The notes beneath the pieces are model-generated. The model did no database searches and was not told the DNA's origin. It saw only the letters and a program-made list of their open reading frames with translations. Below are positions 18,761 through 27,134 of a DNA stretch of 64,000 nt, piece by piece. The translations under genes and the position numbers were made by a program. Source of the DNA: CAVVJA01 sp963801715 (GTDB lineage Bacteria; Actinomycetota; Actinomycetes; Mycobacteriales; Jatrophihabitantaceae); contig CAWDGB010000003.1 of the NCBI GenBank assembly GCA_963801715.1, forward strand, positions 1-64,000, given 5' to 3'. The first letter of the stretch is position 1; each line of letters begins with the position of its first letter.

Positions 18761-19741
18761 GTGAGCACTATCGAACTCGCGGGCCGCAAGAGCCTGATGC
18801 TGCTCTCCGGGCGCGCCTATCCCGATCTCGCCGACGAGATCGCGCGGTACCTGGGCGTCACTGTCACCTCGACCACCGCCATGGAATTCGCCAATGGCGA
18901 GACCTTTATCAAACCTGATGAGTCGGTGCGCGGCAGCGACGCCTTCGTTATTCAGTCGTTCACGGCGCCGATCAATCACTGGATCATGGAAACGCTGATC
19001 CTGATCGACGCCCTCAAACGCGCTTCGGCCAAGCGCATCACCCTCGTCCTACCGTTTTATCCGTACGCCCGGCAAGACAAGAAGCACCGCGGTCGCGAGC
19101 CGATATCCGCACGGTTAGTGGCCGACCTGTTCCGGACGGCGGGAGCGAATCGGCTCATGGCGATCGACCTGCACACCGCGCAGATCCAGGGCTTTTTCGA
19201 CGGGCCGGTCGACCACCTGTTTGCGCTGCCCCTGCTTTCCGACTACGTGAAAGAGCGCTATCGCGGGCAGGAGTTCACGGTCGTCTCGCCCGATACCGGC
19301 CGGGTGCGCATGGCCGAACAGTGGTCGGACCGGTTTGGTGGCAGCCCGATCGCGTTCGTCCACAAGACGCGGGACCCGCGCGTGCCCAACGAGATAGTGG
19401 CCAACCGCGTCGTCGGCGAGGTAGACGGACGTACCTGCCTGCTGATCGACGACATGATCGCCACCGGCAGCACGATCGTGAAGGCGTCGGAGGTGCTGTT
19501 CGAGGCGGGTGCGGCGGAGGTCATCGTCGCGGCAACGCACGGCGAGCTGACCCCGCCGGCGACCGATCGCCTGAAGAACAGCCGTATCACCGAGGTGGTT
19601 GTCACCAACACGCTGCCGATCCGCCCTGAGCAGGACTTCGACAAGCTCACCGTTCTCTCGATCGCCCCCATGATCGGCCGGGCGATAAAGGAGGTTTTCG
19701 AGGACGGGTCGGTGACCAGCTTGTTCGACGGCCGCAGCTGA
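18761..19741 (+). CDS. prs: Ribose-phosphate pyrophosphokinase
   Basis: A 326-residue enzyme that makes PRPP from ribose-5-phosphate and ATP. The class I signatures are present: FANGETFIKPDESVRG, LPFYPYARQDKKHRGREPIS (flexible loop and ATP site), MAIDLHTAQIQGFFDGPVDH, and the PRPP loop DDMIATGSTIV. I chose GTG 18761 because family members begin with a short segment before KSLMLLSGRAYP. An in-frame ATG at 18680 would add 27 low-quality residues. It converges with rsmA. Confidence 0.94.
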   Translation: MSTIELAGRKSLMLLSGRAYPDLADEIARYLGVTVTSTTAMEFANGETFIKPDESVRGSDAFVIQSFTAPINHWIMETLILIDALKRASAKRITLVLPFYPYARQDKKHRGREPISARLVADLFRTAGANRLMAIDLHTAQIQGFFDGPVDHLFALPLLSDYVKERYRGQEFTVVSPDTGRVRMAEQWSDRFGGSPIAFVHKTRDPRVPNEIVANRVVGEVDGRTCLLIDDMIATGSTIVKASEVLFEAGAAEVIVAATHGELTPPATDRLKNSRITEVVVTNTLPIRPEQDFDKLTVLSIAPMIGRAIKEVFEDGSVTSLFDGRS

Positions 19742-19770
19742 GCAGGTCTTGCTCCGCCGCGCTATCAATT

Positions 19771-19804
19771 TGCATTTTCCGTCGCTCTAGCAACGGAATC
19801 TGCA
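19771..19804. terminator. Imperfect hairpin between convergent prs and rsmA
   Basis: TGCATTTTCCGTCGCT (19771-19786) is complementary at 13 of 16 positions to 19789-19804, with a 2-base loop. It sits in the 68-base gap between two gene ends, where a shared terminator is expected. Mismatches and the lack of a clear T-run keep confidence low. Confidence 0.35.
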
Positions 19805-19809
19805 TACCG

Positions 19810-20689
19810 TCACGTACGAGCTGAGGCGATCCGTGCGAACGCGGCCACGTCGAGCGTCTCGGCGCGGGCCCGTGGATCGACCTGCGCGCGCACCAGGACG
19901 GATTCGGCCGCCGTCGCGGACCCGGCCCATGCGGCCAACGCTGACCGAAGCATCTTGCGCCGCTGGGCAAAGGCAGCGTCGATGACCGCGAAGACGTCCG
20001 CACGGTGGACTTCTGCGGGCAACGTCGGCGGCTCGGTTCGCACCAGCCGCACGAGGCCCGAGTCGACGTTCGGCACCGGCCAGAAGACCGAGCGTGGGAC
20101 AGCGCCCGCGCGTTCCGCGTGCGCGTACCAGGCTGTCTTGACGGTCGGGCCGCCGTACGCCCGGCCGCCCGGCGGCGCAGCCAGCCGATCCGCGACCTCG
20201 GCCTGCAACAACACGAGGCCATGCCTTATCGAGGGCAATAGCTCCAACAGATACAGGAGCACTGGGACGGCGACGTTGTAGGGCAGGTTGGCAACGAGCG
20301 CGGTCGGTGGCGGATCCAATGGCGTGTACAGCTTTCGGGCATCGCCCGCGATCACCTTTAAATCATTGGCCAAACCGGGTGCGCGCTGCCGGATCGTGTC
20401 CGGCAATGCGGCCGCGAGACGCGGGTCGACCTCTACGGCCACCACCCGCGCCCCCGTGTCGAGCAGCCCGAGGGTGAGCGATCCGAGGCCGGGCCCCGAC
20501 TTCGAGCACGACGTCCTCGGGAGCAAGGTCAGCGATCCGGGTGATACGCCTGATCGTGTTCGCGTCGTGGACGAAGTTCTGCCCAAGCGCCTTCGTCGGC
20601 CGCAGCCCAAGCCGGTTGGCCAGAACTCGAATATCCGCCACGCCAAGCAGCTCGGCCTGCGGCTGGTTGGCAGTACCGGAACCGGTCAC
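19810..20689 (-). CDS. rsmA: 16S rRNA dimethyladenosine methyltransferase, one frameshift
   Basis: RsmA (KsgA) dimethylates two adenines near the 3' end of 16S rRNA. From the start near 20689 the protein reads LGLRPTKALGQNFVHDANTI and then PEDVVLEVG, where an extra G in a GGGG run (about 20495) shifts the frame. After it GPGLGSLTLGLLDTGARVVA and the rest, including VANLPYNVAVPVLLYLLEL, continue to the stop. All family motifs survive once one base is removed. The N-terminal part is 20-30 percent of the protein, so an uncorrected shift would destroy it. A base-calling error is likely for such a conserved gene. It lies downstream of the rpfB pair, as in other actinomycetes. Confidence 0.85.
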
Positions 20690-20767
20690 GTCTGGACTTT
20701 AGTGTCCGCCGCCCTCCGACCAGGGCGTGGCGCGAGCGCGATCGCCCAAAGCCAGCGCGCAAAGCTT

Positions 20768-20816
20768 GATGATCTTGGACTTACTGTCAGATAGCTACAG
20801 TAAGTCCAAGATCATC
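20768..20816. repeat. Palindromic repeat / terminator, copy 2
   Basis: Perfect 20-bp arms (20768-20787 and 20797-20816) with a 9-base loop lie between rpfB copy 1 and rsmA. The outer 16 bases of each arm, GATGATCTTGGACTTA, are identical to the repeat at 12551-12599. It may terminate rpfB transcription or be a mobile palindromic element. Confidence 0.75.
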
Positions 20817-20851
20817 TCAGGTGCAGTCGTGGGCTCGCCGTTCTGAAGTAG

Positions 20852-22059
20852 TTAGTACCAGCCCGGCGAGTGCGAATTCCAGAAGCCCCAGGCGTTGCAG
20901 GGCGTTCCGTACCGGCCCTGAATGTAGTTCAGGCCCCAGGTGATCTGCGTCGCTGGGTTGGTCTGCCAGTCCGGACCGACCGTGGCCATCTTGCTGCCCG
21001 GCAACGCCTGGGGGATTCCATACGCCCCGGTGTAGGGATTCGTTGCGTTCACCCGCCAGCCACTCTCGTGGTCCCACATGGTAACCAGGCAGGAGAAATC
21101 GCTATCGCTCCAACCGCGGGCGGCGACCATCTTCTGGGCGATACCCTGCGCCGAGTTGGGATCGACGACAATCGGCCCGCGTGCTGGTAGTCGGATTGCT
21201 CGACCCGGTACTTGGTGTACTTGATGCAGGCGGCGGCTTGGTTCCGTTGCGCTGCAGCTGCGTGATCGGAGCTTGCAGCAGTTTGCGAGATACCTCGGTC
21301 TTGCCGACCAATTTGCCGTCGACATAAACGATGGCGTAGGTGACTGACAATGTGCCGGGTTGACCGCGAGAGATGATTCGGGTGACGCCCTTGGCCAGCG
21401 TCGGATCGTTGACGGTCTTCGTCGGGAATGGCACCTGATGCTGCTCGGTCACCCGGGCATTCTTGACTCGCTGAATGACGACGGTGAGTGTTGTCAGTGA
21501 GGTCGGCCGACAGCGGCACGGAGATCTTGTCCGTCGCGCCTAATGAGATGCCTAGGTCCTTGAGCAGGTCGGCCACGGTCGCATCTGTGGTCAATGCGGT
21601 CTGAGTTCGCCCGTCGGCCCTGACGGTCACCGTCTTCGGAGTGCGCAGCTCGATATCGGTCGGCGATAGCGGCAGCCGTTTGTCCCGCGATACGGAGGAA
21701 AAGTCTGTCGTGTCGTATCCGAGTTCGGCCAGCGCCTCGGCCACGGTCGGTGCCGTAGTCCAGACATCGACCTCCTTGCCATCGATCGACAATTTGAGCA
21801 GCCGGCCGCGCTTGAGCACGATGTCAGTGCCGTTACGCACCTTCGCATTCACCGGTGGCGCGACAATGTCGTGCGGGCCGGCGGTTAACCCGGCATCGCT
21901 GAGCGTTCCGCGGACGGTGGCCGACGTGGTGTGTACCGCGCGGCCATCGCCGTCGACTTTCAGGTGGATGGTCTTGTCGATATGGGTCCAGGCGAAGGTT
22001 GCGCCCACGACACCCGCCAGTACGACCGCATACAGGCCGTACTTCACGGTCCGATGCAC
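20852..22059 (-). pseudogene. RpfB-like protein with SLT/APF-type lytic domain, two frameshifts
   Basis: Starting at GTG 22059 this reads an N-terminal membrane segment and DUF348 repeats (IVLKRGRLLKLSIDGKEVDV; TAPTVAEALAELGYDTTDFS). The frame changes near 21485 inside the third repeat. It continues with a G5 domain (VTRIISRGQPGTLSVTYAIV) and a Ser/Thr/Pro linker, and changes again near 21190. It ends with a lysozyme-like domain (FSCLVTMWDHESGWRVNATN; YGIPQALPGSKMATVGPDW) finishing in SPGWY. The catalytic Glu would be in DHESGW. This C-terminus is the soluble-lytic/aggregation-promoting-factor type, not the Rpf fold of the neighbouring copy. Real decay or indel errors are both possible. Confidence 0.75.
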
Positions 22060-22105
22060 CCAGGAAGCTCCCGTCTGGCCTCTCGGCCTGATCCCCCACC
22101 GGACC

Positions 22106-22124
22106 GGTCACGGCACCATAACGT
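22106..22124 (-). promoter_or_regulatory. Shared rpfB upstream element, copy 1
   Basis: On the minus strand this reads ACGTTATGGTGCCGTGACC, ending 47 bases before the GTG start of the first rpfB-like gene. The same 19-mer with one change lies upstream of the second rpfB at nearly the same distance. It could be a -10 region with an adjacent regulator site, or part of a riboswitch leader. Confidence 0.5.
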
Positions 22125-22170
22125 GCTGGTGACGACAGGGCCTAGCCCCAAAAAGCGGTTGTTCGACTAC

Positions 22171-23325
22171 TCAGAGGTATCGGCCGCAGACCGGCCAGGG
22201 AGCCGACCCGGCCTTCTGGTAGAGAGCCGTCGCGACCGAAATCTGCTGGGCTTTCGACGCCAGGTCGGGGCGCGGGGCGTAGGCCCCGCCGCCGTTGTTG
22301 AGCCATGTGCTGATGTCGAACTGGAGCCCGCCGTAGTAGCCGTTCCCGGTGTTGATCGACCAGTTCCCGCCAGACTCGCAGGCGGCAACGCCATCCCAGT
22401 TCAGGCCACCGCCGCCGGACACGGGCGCCGGCGCAGGCGAAGGTGCCGGACGCGGCGACGGCGCCGGTGCAGGCGCCGGCGCGGGCGCGGGCCGGGCCTT
22501 GGTGCCCACGTTCACAACGGCCGTGACGGGAGAGGCAGTGACGGTGCGCGCGACCTGGGTTTTACCGGTGAGCTTGCCGTCGACGTACACCATCCGGTAG
22601 GTGACCGCGGAGGTGCCGGCCTTGCCGGTCGTGGCAACCTTCGTCTCGCCCCGATACAGGGAGGCGTCCTGTCGTTGCGTTGTCGAGTAGCCGATCGTGT
22701 GCCGCTCAACGAGCGTCTTCGTCACCACCCGCTGCAGCCTGACGGTCGAGCCGTTGGCGACCTTCGAGCTCACCGGTACCGACAATCGATCGGCCGCGTT
22801 CACGGTAATCCGAAGATCGGTGAGCAACTGCCCGACCGTCGCAGCGGTCGTCGTAACGCTGTCGTTCCGCCCGTCATGCACGACGCGGACCTGCTTTGGG
22901 GTTCGGAGCTCGATCTCGGTCGGCGACAACGGCAACCGCTTATCGCGTGACACCGAGGAGAAGTCGTCCGTGCTGTAGCCAAGCTCCGCAAGTGCTTCGG
23001 CAACGGTCGGGGCGGTTGTCCACACCTCGCGCTCTACGCCGTCGATCGTCAAGTGCAGCAGGCGGCCCCGCTTCAGGACGATCTCCGTACCGTTGCGAAC
23101 CTTCGTAGTGACTGCCGGAGCGATGACGTCGTGCTGGGCAACCACCAGCTTGCGACTGCTGAGGACGCCCTGCACGGTGTGCGCCCTCGTCTTCACGGAG
23201 CTCTGCTCCTGGTCGACCTTCAGGCTGACGGTCTTGGGATCGTCACCGGTCAGCGCAACGGCCGTCCCGGCTCCGACGCCCACAACCACAAGTCCGACCA
23301 AGCCGAACACGATGCTGCGACGCAT
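22171..23325 (-). CDS. rpfB: Resuscitation-promoting factor RpfB
   Basis: Secreted or membrane-anchored muralytic enzyme of 384 residues that wakes dormant cells by cutting peptidoglycan. An N-terminal hydrophobic segment (FGLVGLVVVGVGAGTAVAL) is followed by three DUF348 repeats, a G5 domain (TGKAGTSAVTYRMVYVDGK) and an Ala/Pro repeat linker encoded at about 22415-22500. The Rpf catalytic domain follows with WDGVAACESGGNWSINTGNG, and the catalytic Glu is in CESGGNW. It lies between tatD and a second rpfB-like gene in the usual metG-tatD-rpfB-rsmA order. GGGGAG precedes ATG 23325. Confidence 0.93.
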   Translation of the reverse strand: MRRSIVFGLVGLVVVGVGAGTAVALTGDDPKTVSLKVDQEQSSVKTRAHTVQGVLSSRKLVVAQHDVIAPAVTTKVRNGTEIVLKRGRLLHLTIDGVEREVWTTAPTVAEALAELGYSTDDFSSVSRDKRLPLSPTEIELRTPKQVRVVHDGRNDSVTTTAATVGQLLTDLRITVNAADRLSVPVSSKVANGSTVRLQRVVTKTLVERHTIGYSTTQRQDASLYRGETKVATTGKAGTSAVTYRMVYVDGKLTGKTQVARTVTASPVTAVVNVGTKARPAPAPAPAPAPSPRPAPSPAPAPVSGGGGLNWDGVAACESGGNWSINTGNGYYGGLQFDISTWLNNGGGAYAPRPDLASKAQQISVATALYQKAGSAPWPVCGRYL

Positions 23326-23365
23326 TGGAACACTCCCCGTGGTTCATCCCCCCCTCTACAAACAA

Positions 23366-23384
23366 GGTCACGGGACCATAACGT
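23366..23384 (-). promoter_or_regulatory. Shared rpfB upstream element, copy 2
   Basis: On the minus strand this reads ACGTTATGGTCCCGTGACC, ending 41 bases before the rpfB ATG. It matches the element at 22106-22124 at 18 of 19 positions, while the flanking DNA does not align well. That suggests a selected regulatory site. Confidence 0.5.
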
Positions 23385-23424
23385 CGCCGCGGGACCCCTG
23401 CCAAATACCGCGACCGTAATTTCC

Positions 23425-24306
23425 TCAATGAGATGCGGAATTTATCCTAAATATCCGCTTCCCGTTGGCCCTGACCGCCGCACAAAGCTCCTCGATCCCG
23501 GTCGCGGTCGCCTCAGCGACGGCGCGCGCGGTGTAGGGCAACAGATACGGGCCGTTGGGGCGCCCGCGGAACGGATGCGGAGTGAGGAACGGCGAGTCCG
23601 TTTCGAGAAGAATATGGGGAAGTGGGGTGGCCGCCGCAGCGGCTCGCAGCGACGGCGCATTTGTGAACGTCACCACTCCGGGGAAACTGAGCGCCCAGCC
23701 ATGCTCTACGCAGGTACGAGCCATCGCCGCGTCTCCCGAGAACGCGTGGAACACAACCCGGTCCGGCGCCCCCTCGTCGTGCAGCACCCGCAGGACGTCG
23801 GCATGAGCGTCCCGGTCGTGAATCATCAGCGGCAAACCGGTCCGCTTGGCCAGGTCGATGTGGCGCCGGAAGTGTTCTTCTTGCAGGGGTGGCGACGTTC
23901 GGTCCCAGTAGTAGTCCAGCCCGGTCTCCCCGATCGCCACCACGCGCGGGTCGGCCGCGAGTCGTTCGAGCTCCTGGTACCCGTCGTCGGTCAGACCCGT
24001 CACCTCGGTCGGATGGACGGCAACGGCCGCGTATACGTCTGGGTGCTCGTTCGCCGCCTCGACACACCAGGCCGCGGACGCGAGCGTGTCGCCGACCGTG
24101 ATCACTGCCGTGACACCCACCGCCGCCGCCCGGCCAAGTGCGGCAGCCACATACTCGGCCGTCGCTTCGACGCCCGCTCGTTCGGCCATGGCGTCCAGGT
24201 GGCAATGAGCGTCGAAGACCGCGCCGGGGAGCGGGGGCGGCGAGGGAGGAACCCCCTGACGAGCGGTACTTCCCGGCCTCCGACCCGCGGACCGGCTCCC
24301 GGTCAC
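23425..24306 (-). CDS. tatD: TatD-family metal-dependent DNase
   Basis: TIM-barrel metal-dependent hydrolase of 293 residues. The metal motif FDAHCHLD is near residue 32, VVAIGETGLDYYWDR and MIHDRDAHADVL supply later ligands, and HILLETDSPFLTP is the C-terminal signature. TatD proteins act as 3'-5' exonucleases in DNA repair or turnover. The GTG start overlaps the metG stop codon (GTGA), so the two genes are translationally coupled. The region before FDAHCH is a Pro-rich 30-residue extension. Confidence 0.9.
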   Translation of the reverse strand: MTGSRSAGRRPGSTARQGVPPSPPPLPGAVFDAHCHLDAMAERAGVEATAEYVAAALGRAAAVGVTAVITVGDTLASAAWCVEAANEHPDVYAAVAVHPTEVTGLTDDGYQELERLAADPRVVAIGETGLDYYWDRTSPPLQEEHFRRHIDLAKRTGLPLMIHDRDAHADVLRVLHDEGAPDRVVFHAFSGDAAMARTCVEHGWALSFPGVVTFTNAPSLRAAAAATPLPHILLETDSPFLTPHPFRGRPNGPYLLPYTARAVAEATATGIEELCAAVRANGKRIFRINSASH

Positions 24307-26111
24307 GACCCCGCTTCCAGCCGAGCCAGCTCCTCGTCCACGATCGACGGATCCAGCTTGGTGAACACCGGCGTGGGCGGGGCGATCGGCCGACCGACCT
24401 CGATCGGCGTCGACTCCCAGCGAGCCGCAGTCTCGTAGTCGCCGGTCAGCACGCTGTAGGAGGAATCAGCCGCGTCGCCCGCGACGATCCGGTCCTCGCC
24501 CGGAACGAGATCAGGCATCCCGGCCCAGGTACCCGTTCCGCCAAGTTGCGCGTGAACCCGGGAGGACGACGAAGGCAGGAACGGGGTCAGCAGCGTCTTG
24601 CAGTCGTCGACCGCCTGCAGCGCGACGTGCAGCACCGTAGCCATCCGGTCCGGATCCTCCGTGCGAAGCTTCCAGGGCGCGGTCTCCGACAGGTACTTGT
24701 TCGCCTCCCCTACCACGCGCATGGCCTCGATGATTGCGGCCCGCTGCCGAGACCGGGAGAGCAGGTCGCCGACGGTGTCGAACGCCGTGCGTGTCGTAGC
24801 CAGCAACGCGTGATCGGCATCGGCCAGTGCGCCCGCAGCCGGGATAGCCCCGAGGTTCTTTGCGGTCATCGCGATCGTGCGGTTCACCAGGTTGCCCCAG
24901 CCCGCGACAAGTTCGTCGTTATTCCGGCGCAGGAATTCGGCCCAGGTGAAGTCCGTGTCCTGCGTCTCCGGCCCGGCAACAGCGAGGTAGTAGCGCAGCG
25001 CGTCGGGGTCGTAGCGGGACAGCATGTCCCGGACGTAGATCACCACATTGCGCGACGAGGAAAACTTCCGCCCCTCCATCTGCAGGAACTCGCTGGACAC
25101 CAGCTCATACGGCACCTCCAACGCGCCGTAGGACCCGGGTGTACCACCACGGTCACCCCGTCCGGAGTAGCCGAACAGGATCGCCGGCCAGATCTCGGCA
25201 TGGAAGACGATGTTGTCCTTGCCCATGAAGTAGTAGCCCCGAGCGTCCGGAGACTGCCAGAACGGTCGCCAGGCGTCCGGGTCGCCGGTCCGCGCCGCCC
25301 ACTCGATGGACGCCGACAAGTAGCCGATCACCGCGTCGAACCAGACGTACAGCTTCTTGTCCGGACGGTCGCGCCAGCCCTCGAGCGGTACCGGCACGCC
25401 CCAGTCGAGATCTCGCGTGATCGCTCGCGGTCTGAGGTCGTTGAGCAGATTCAGGGTGAACCGGCGAACGTTCGGTCGCCAGTGCATCTGCTTCTGCAGC
25501 CAGTCGCCCAGCACGCCGGTGAAGGCACCGAGGTCGAGGAAGTACTGCTCGGTCTCGACGAACAGTGGCGTCTCGCCGTTGATCCGGCTTCTCGGCTCGA
25601 TCAGGTCGGATGGGTCGAGTTGGTTCCCGCAGTTGTCGCACTGGTCGCCACGGGCATGTGGATAGCCGCAGATCGGGCAGATTCCCTCGATGTAACGGTC
25701 CGGCAGGGTGCGGCCGGTGGACGGGCTGATCGCGCCGAGCTGAACCTGGGGAAAGACGTAGCCGTTCTTGAGCAGGCCGAGGAACATCTCCTGCACCACC
25801 GCGTAATGGTTGGCCGTGGTGGTCCGGGTGAACAGGTCATAGGACAGGCCGAGCTTCTGTAGGTCCTCGGCGATGATCCGGCTGTACCGATCAACCGCTT
25901 GACGCGGAGTCACTCCCTCCTGGTCGGCCTGCACCAGGATTGGCGTGCCGTGCTCATCGGTACCGGAGACCATGAGCACGCGATGTCCGGCCATCCGCTG
26001 GTAGCGGCTGAACACGTCGGACGGAACGCCGAAGCCCGCAACGTGCCCGATGTGCCGCGGTCCGTTCGCGTAGGGCCACGCGACCGCGGTAAGGACATGG
26101 TCAGTACTCAC
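24303..26111 (-). CDS. metG: Methionyl-tRNA synthetase
   Basis: Class I aminoacyl-tRNA synthetase of 602 residues that charges tRNA-Met. The HIGH motif is GPRHIGHVAG near residue 20. The zinc knuckle CPICGYPHARGDQCDNCG is of the four-Cys type. KMSKS is represented by GRKFSSSRN, and DFTWAEFLRRNNDELVAGWG starts the anticodon-binding helical domain. There is no C-terminal tRNA-binding extension. GTG is the start. The gene lies between rsmI and tatD; rsmI ends 32 bases upstream on the same strand. Confidence 0.95.
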   Translation of the reverse strand: MSTDHVLTAVAWPYANGPRHIGHVAGFGVPSDVFSRYQRMAGHRVLMVSGTDEHGTPILVQADQEGVTPRQAVDRYSRIIAEDLQKLGLSYDLFTRTTTANHYAVVQEMFLGLLKNGYVFPQVQLGAISPSTGRTLPDRYIEGICPICGYPHARGDQCDNCGNQLDPSDLIEPRSRINGETPLFVETEQYFLDLGAFTGVLGDWLQKQMHWRPNVRRFTLNLLNDLRPRAITRDLDWGVPVPLEGWRDRPDKKLYVWFDAVIGYLSASIEWAARTGDPDAWRPFWQSPDARGYYFMGKDNIVFHAEIWPAILFGYSGRGDRGGTPGSYGALEVPYELVSSEFLQMEGRKFSSSRNVVIYVRDMLSRYDPDALRYYLAVAGPETQDTDFTWAEFLRRNNDELVAGWGNLVNRTIAMTAKNLGAIPAAGALADADHALLATTRTAFDTVGDLLSRSRQRAAIIEAMRVVGEANKYLSETAPWKLRTEDPDRMATVLHVALQAVDDCKTLLTPFLPSSSSRVHAQLGGTGTWAGMPDLVPGEDRIVAGDAADSSYSVLTGDYETAARWESTPIEVGRPIAPPTPVFTKLDPSIVDEELARLEAGS

Positions 26112-26143
26112 GGATCAAGCCTAGTGATCGTGGCATCGCCGGT

Positions 26144-27001
26144 TTACGGCTGCTGCTTGCTCGCCACGACAGCGTCATAGACCACCCGTCGAGGAACGCC
26201 CAGGCTGGTGGCGACGGCGGCGATGGCCGCCTTGCGCGTCTCGCCCGATACCTCTTGAAGCGCCACGGCGCGGGCAAGATCAGCGGCCGGAATCTGCTCG
26301 GGATCACGCACGGCGCCCATCACCACCAAAGTGATCTCACCTCGCACCTCGTCCTGGGCCCAAACGGCCAGCTCGCCGAGCGGGCCCCGCCGGACCTGCT
26401 CGTAGGTCTTCGTCAGTTCGCGGCACACCGCCGCCGGCCGGTCCGAACCGAACACGTCGGCCAAGTCCGCGAGTGTCGTAGCTAGGCGGTGCGGCGCCTC
26501 GAAGAACACCATGGTGCGCTGCTCGGCGGCCAACGAGTCGAGCAGCCGGCGACGATCTCCCGCCTTGCGCGGCAAGAATCCTTCGAAACAGAACCGATGC
26601 ACAGGTAGCCCAGAGACGGCCAGTGCGGCGGTTACCGCTGACGGGCCAGGCAAGGTCGTGACGGCAACCCCGCTGGCCACCGCGGCGGCCACCAGCCGGT
26701 AGCCAGGGTCAGAGATCGATGGCATGCCGGCATCGGTGACCACCAGGACGTCGTGGCCTTCGCGGAGTACGTCGAGCAACCCGGGAACGCGGTGCTGCTC
26801 GTTGCCGTCGAAGAAGGAGACAACCCTGCCCCGCGGAGTGACGCCCAGATCCGCGCACAGCCGGCGCACCCGGCGAGTGTCCTCGGCGGCGATGACGGCC
26901 GCCGTGGCGAGTGCGTCACCCAGCCGAGGTGAAGCGTCGCGCACGTTACCGAGCGGCGTTCCGGCCAGAATCACCCGTCCGGCCTCACCGGTTCCGCTCA
27001 C
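26144..27001 (-). CDS. rsmI: 16S rRNA 2'-O-ribose methyltransferase RsmI
   Basis: Tetrapyrrole-methylase-fold enzyme of about 285 residues that methylates C1402 of 16S rRNA with SAM. It shows VILAGTPLGNVRDASPRLGD, IAAEDTRRVRRL, VVTDAGMPSISDPG and VTTLPGPSAVTAALAVSGLP, all family signatures. The start is GTG 27001. The longer open frame to 27349 has no domain and overlaps the divergent pmt gene. It lies upstream of metG on the same strand. Confidence 0.93.
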   Translation of the reverse strand: MSGTGEAGRVILAGTPLGNVRDASPRLGDALATAAVIAAEDTRRVRRLCADLGVTPRGRVVSFFDGNEQHRVPGLLDVLREGHDVLVVTDAGMPSISDPGYRLVAAAVASGVAVTTLPGPSAVTAALAVSGLPVHRFCFEGFLPRKAGDRRRLLDSLAAEQRTMVFFEAPHRLATTLADLADVFGSDRPAAVCRELTKTYEQVRRGPLGELAVWAQDEVRGEITLVVMGAVRDPEQIPAADLARAVALQEVSGETRKAAIAAVATSLGVPRRVVYDAVVASKQQP

Positions 27002-27134
27002 CGACGACCTCCAAGTATCGCGTCGGCCACCTTCGCCCTCACCTGTCGCTGGCTGCGAGGGGCACGCCTGGATCCTCGCTCGCTGCGGTCCGCGCCGCCG
27101 CAGGCTCACGGGCGTAGACCTTACGATCGGGGTC

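Noticed and set aside
20768..20816. Possible insertion sequence ends (long inverted repeats)
   Set aside because: The arms are separated by only a 9-base loop, no transposase gene is near, and no target duplication is visible; a hairpin element fits better.
22415..22500. GC-rich tandem-like repeat, considered as a minisatellite or CRISPR-like array
   Set aside because: It is the codon-level repeat of the Ala/Pro linker in rpfB; there are no spacers and the frame is kept.
24138..25862. Long plus-strand open frame (over 570 codons) across tatD and metG
   Set aside because: It is the antisense shadow of metG; the minus-strand frame has complete synthetase motifs and the plus frame has none.
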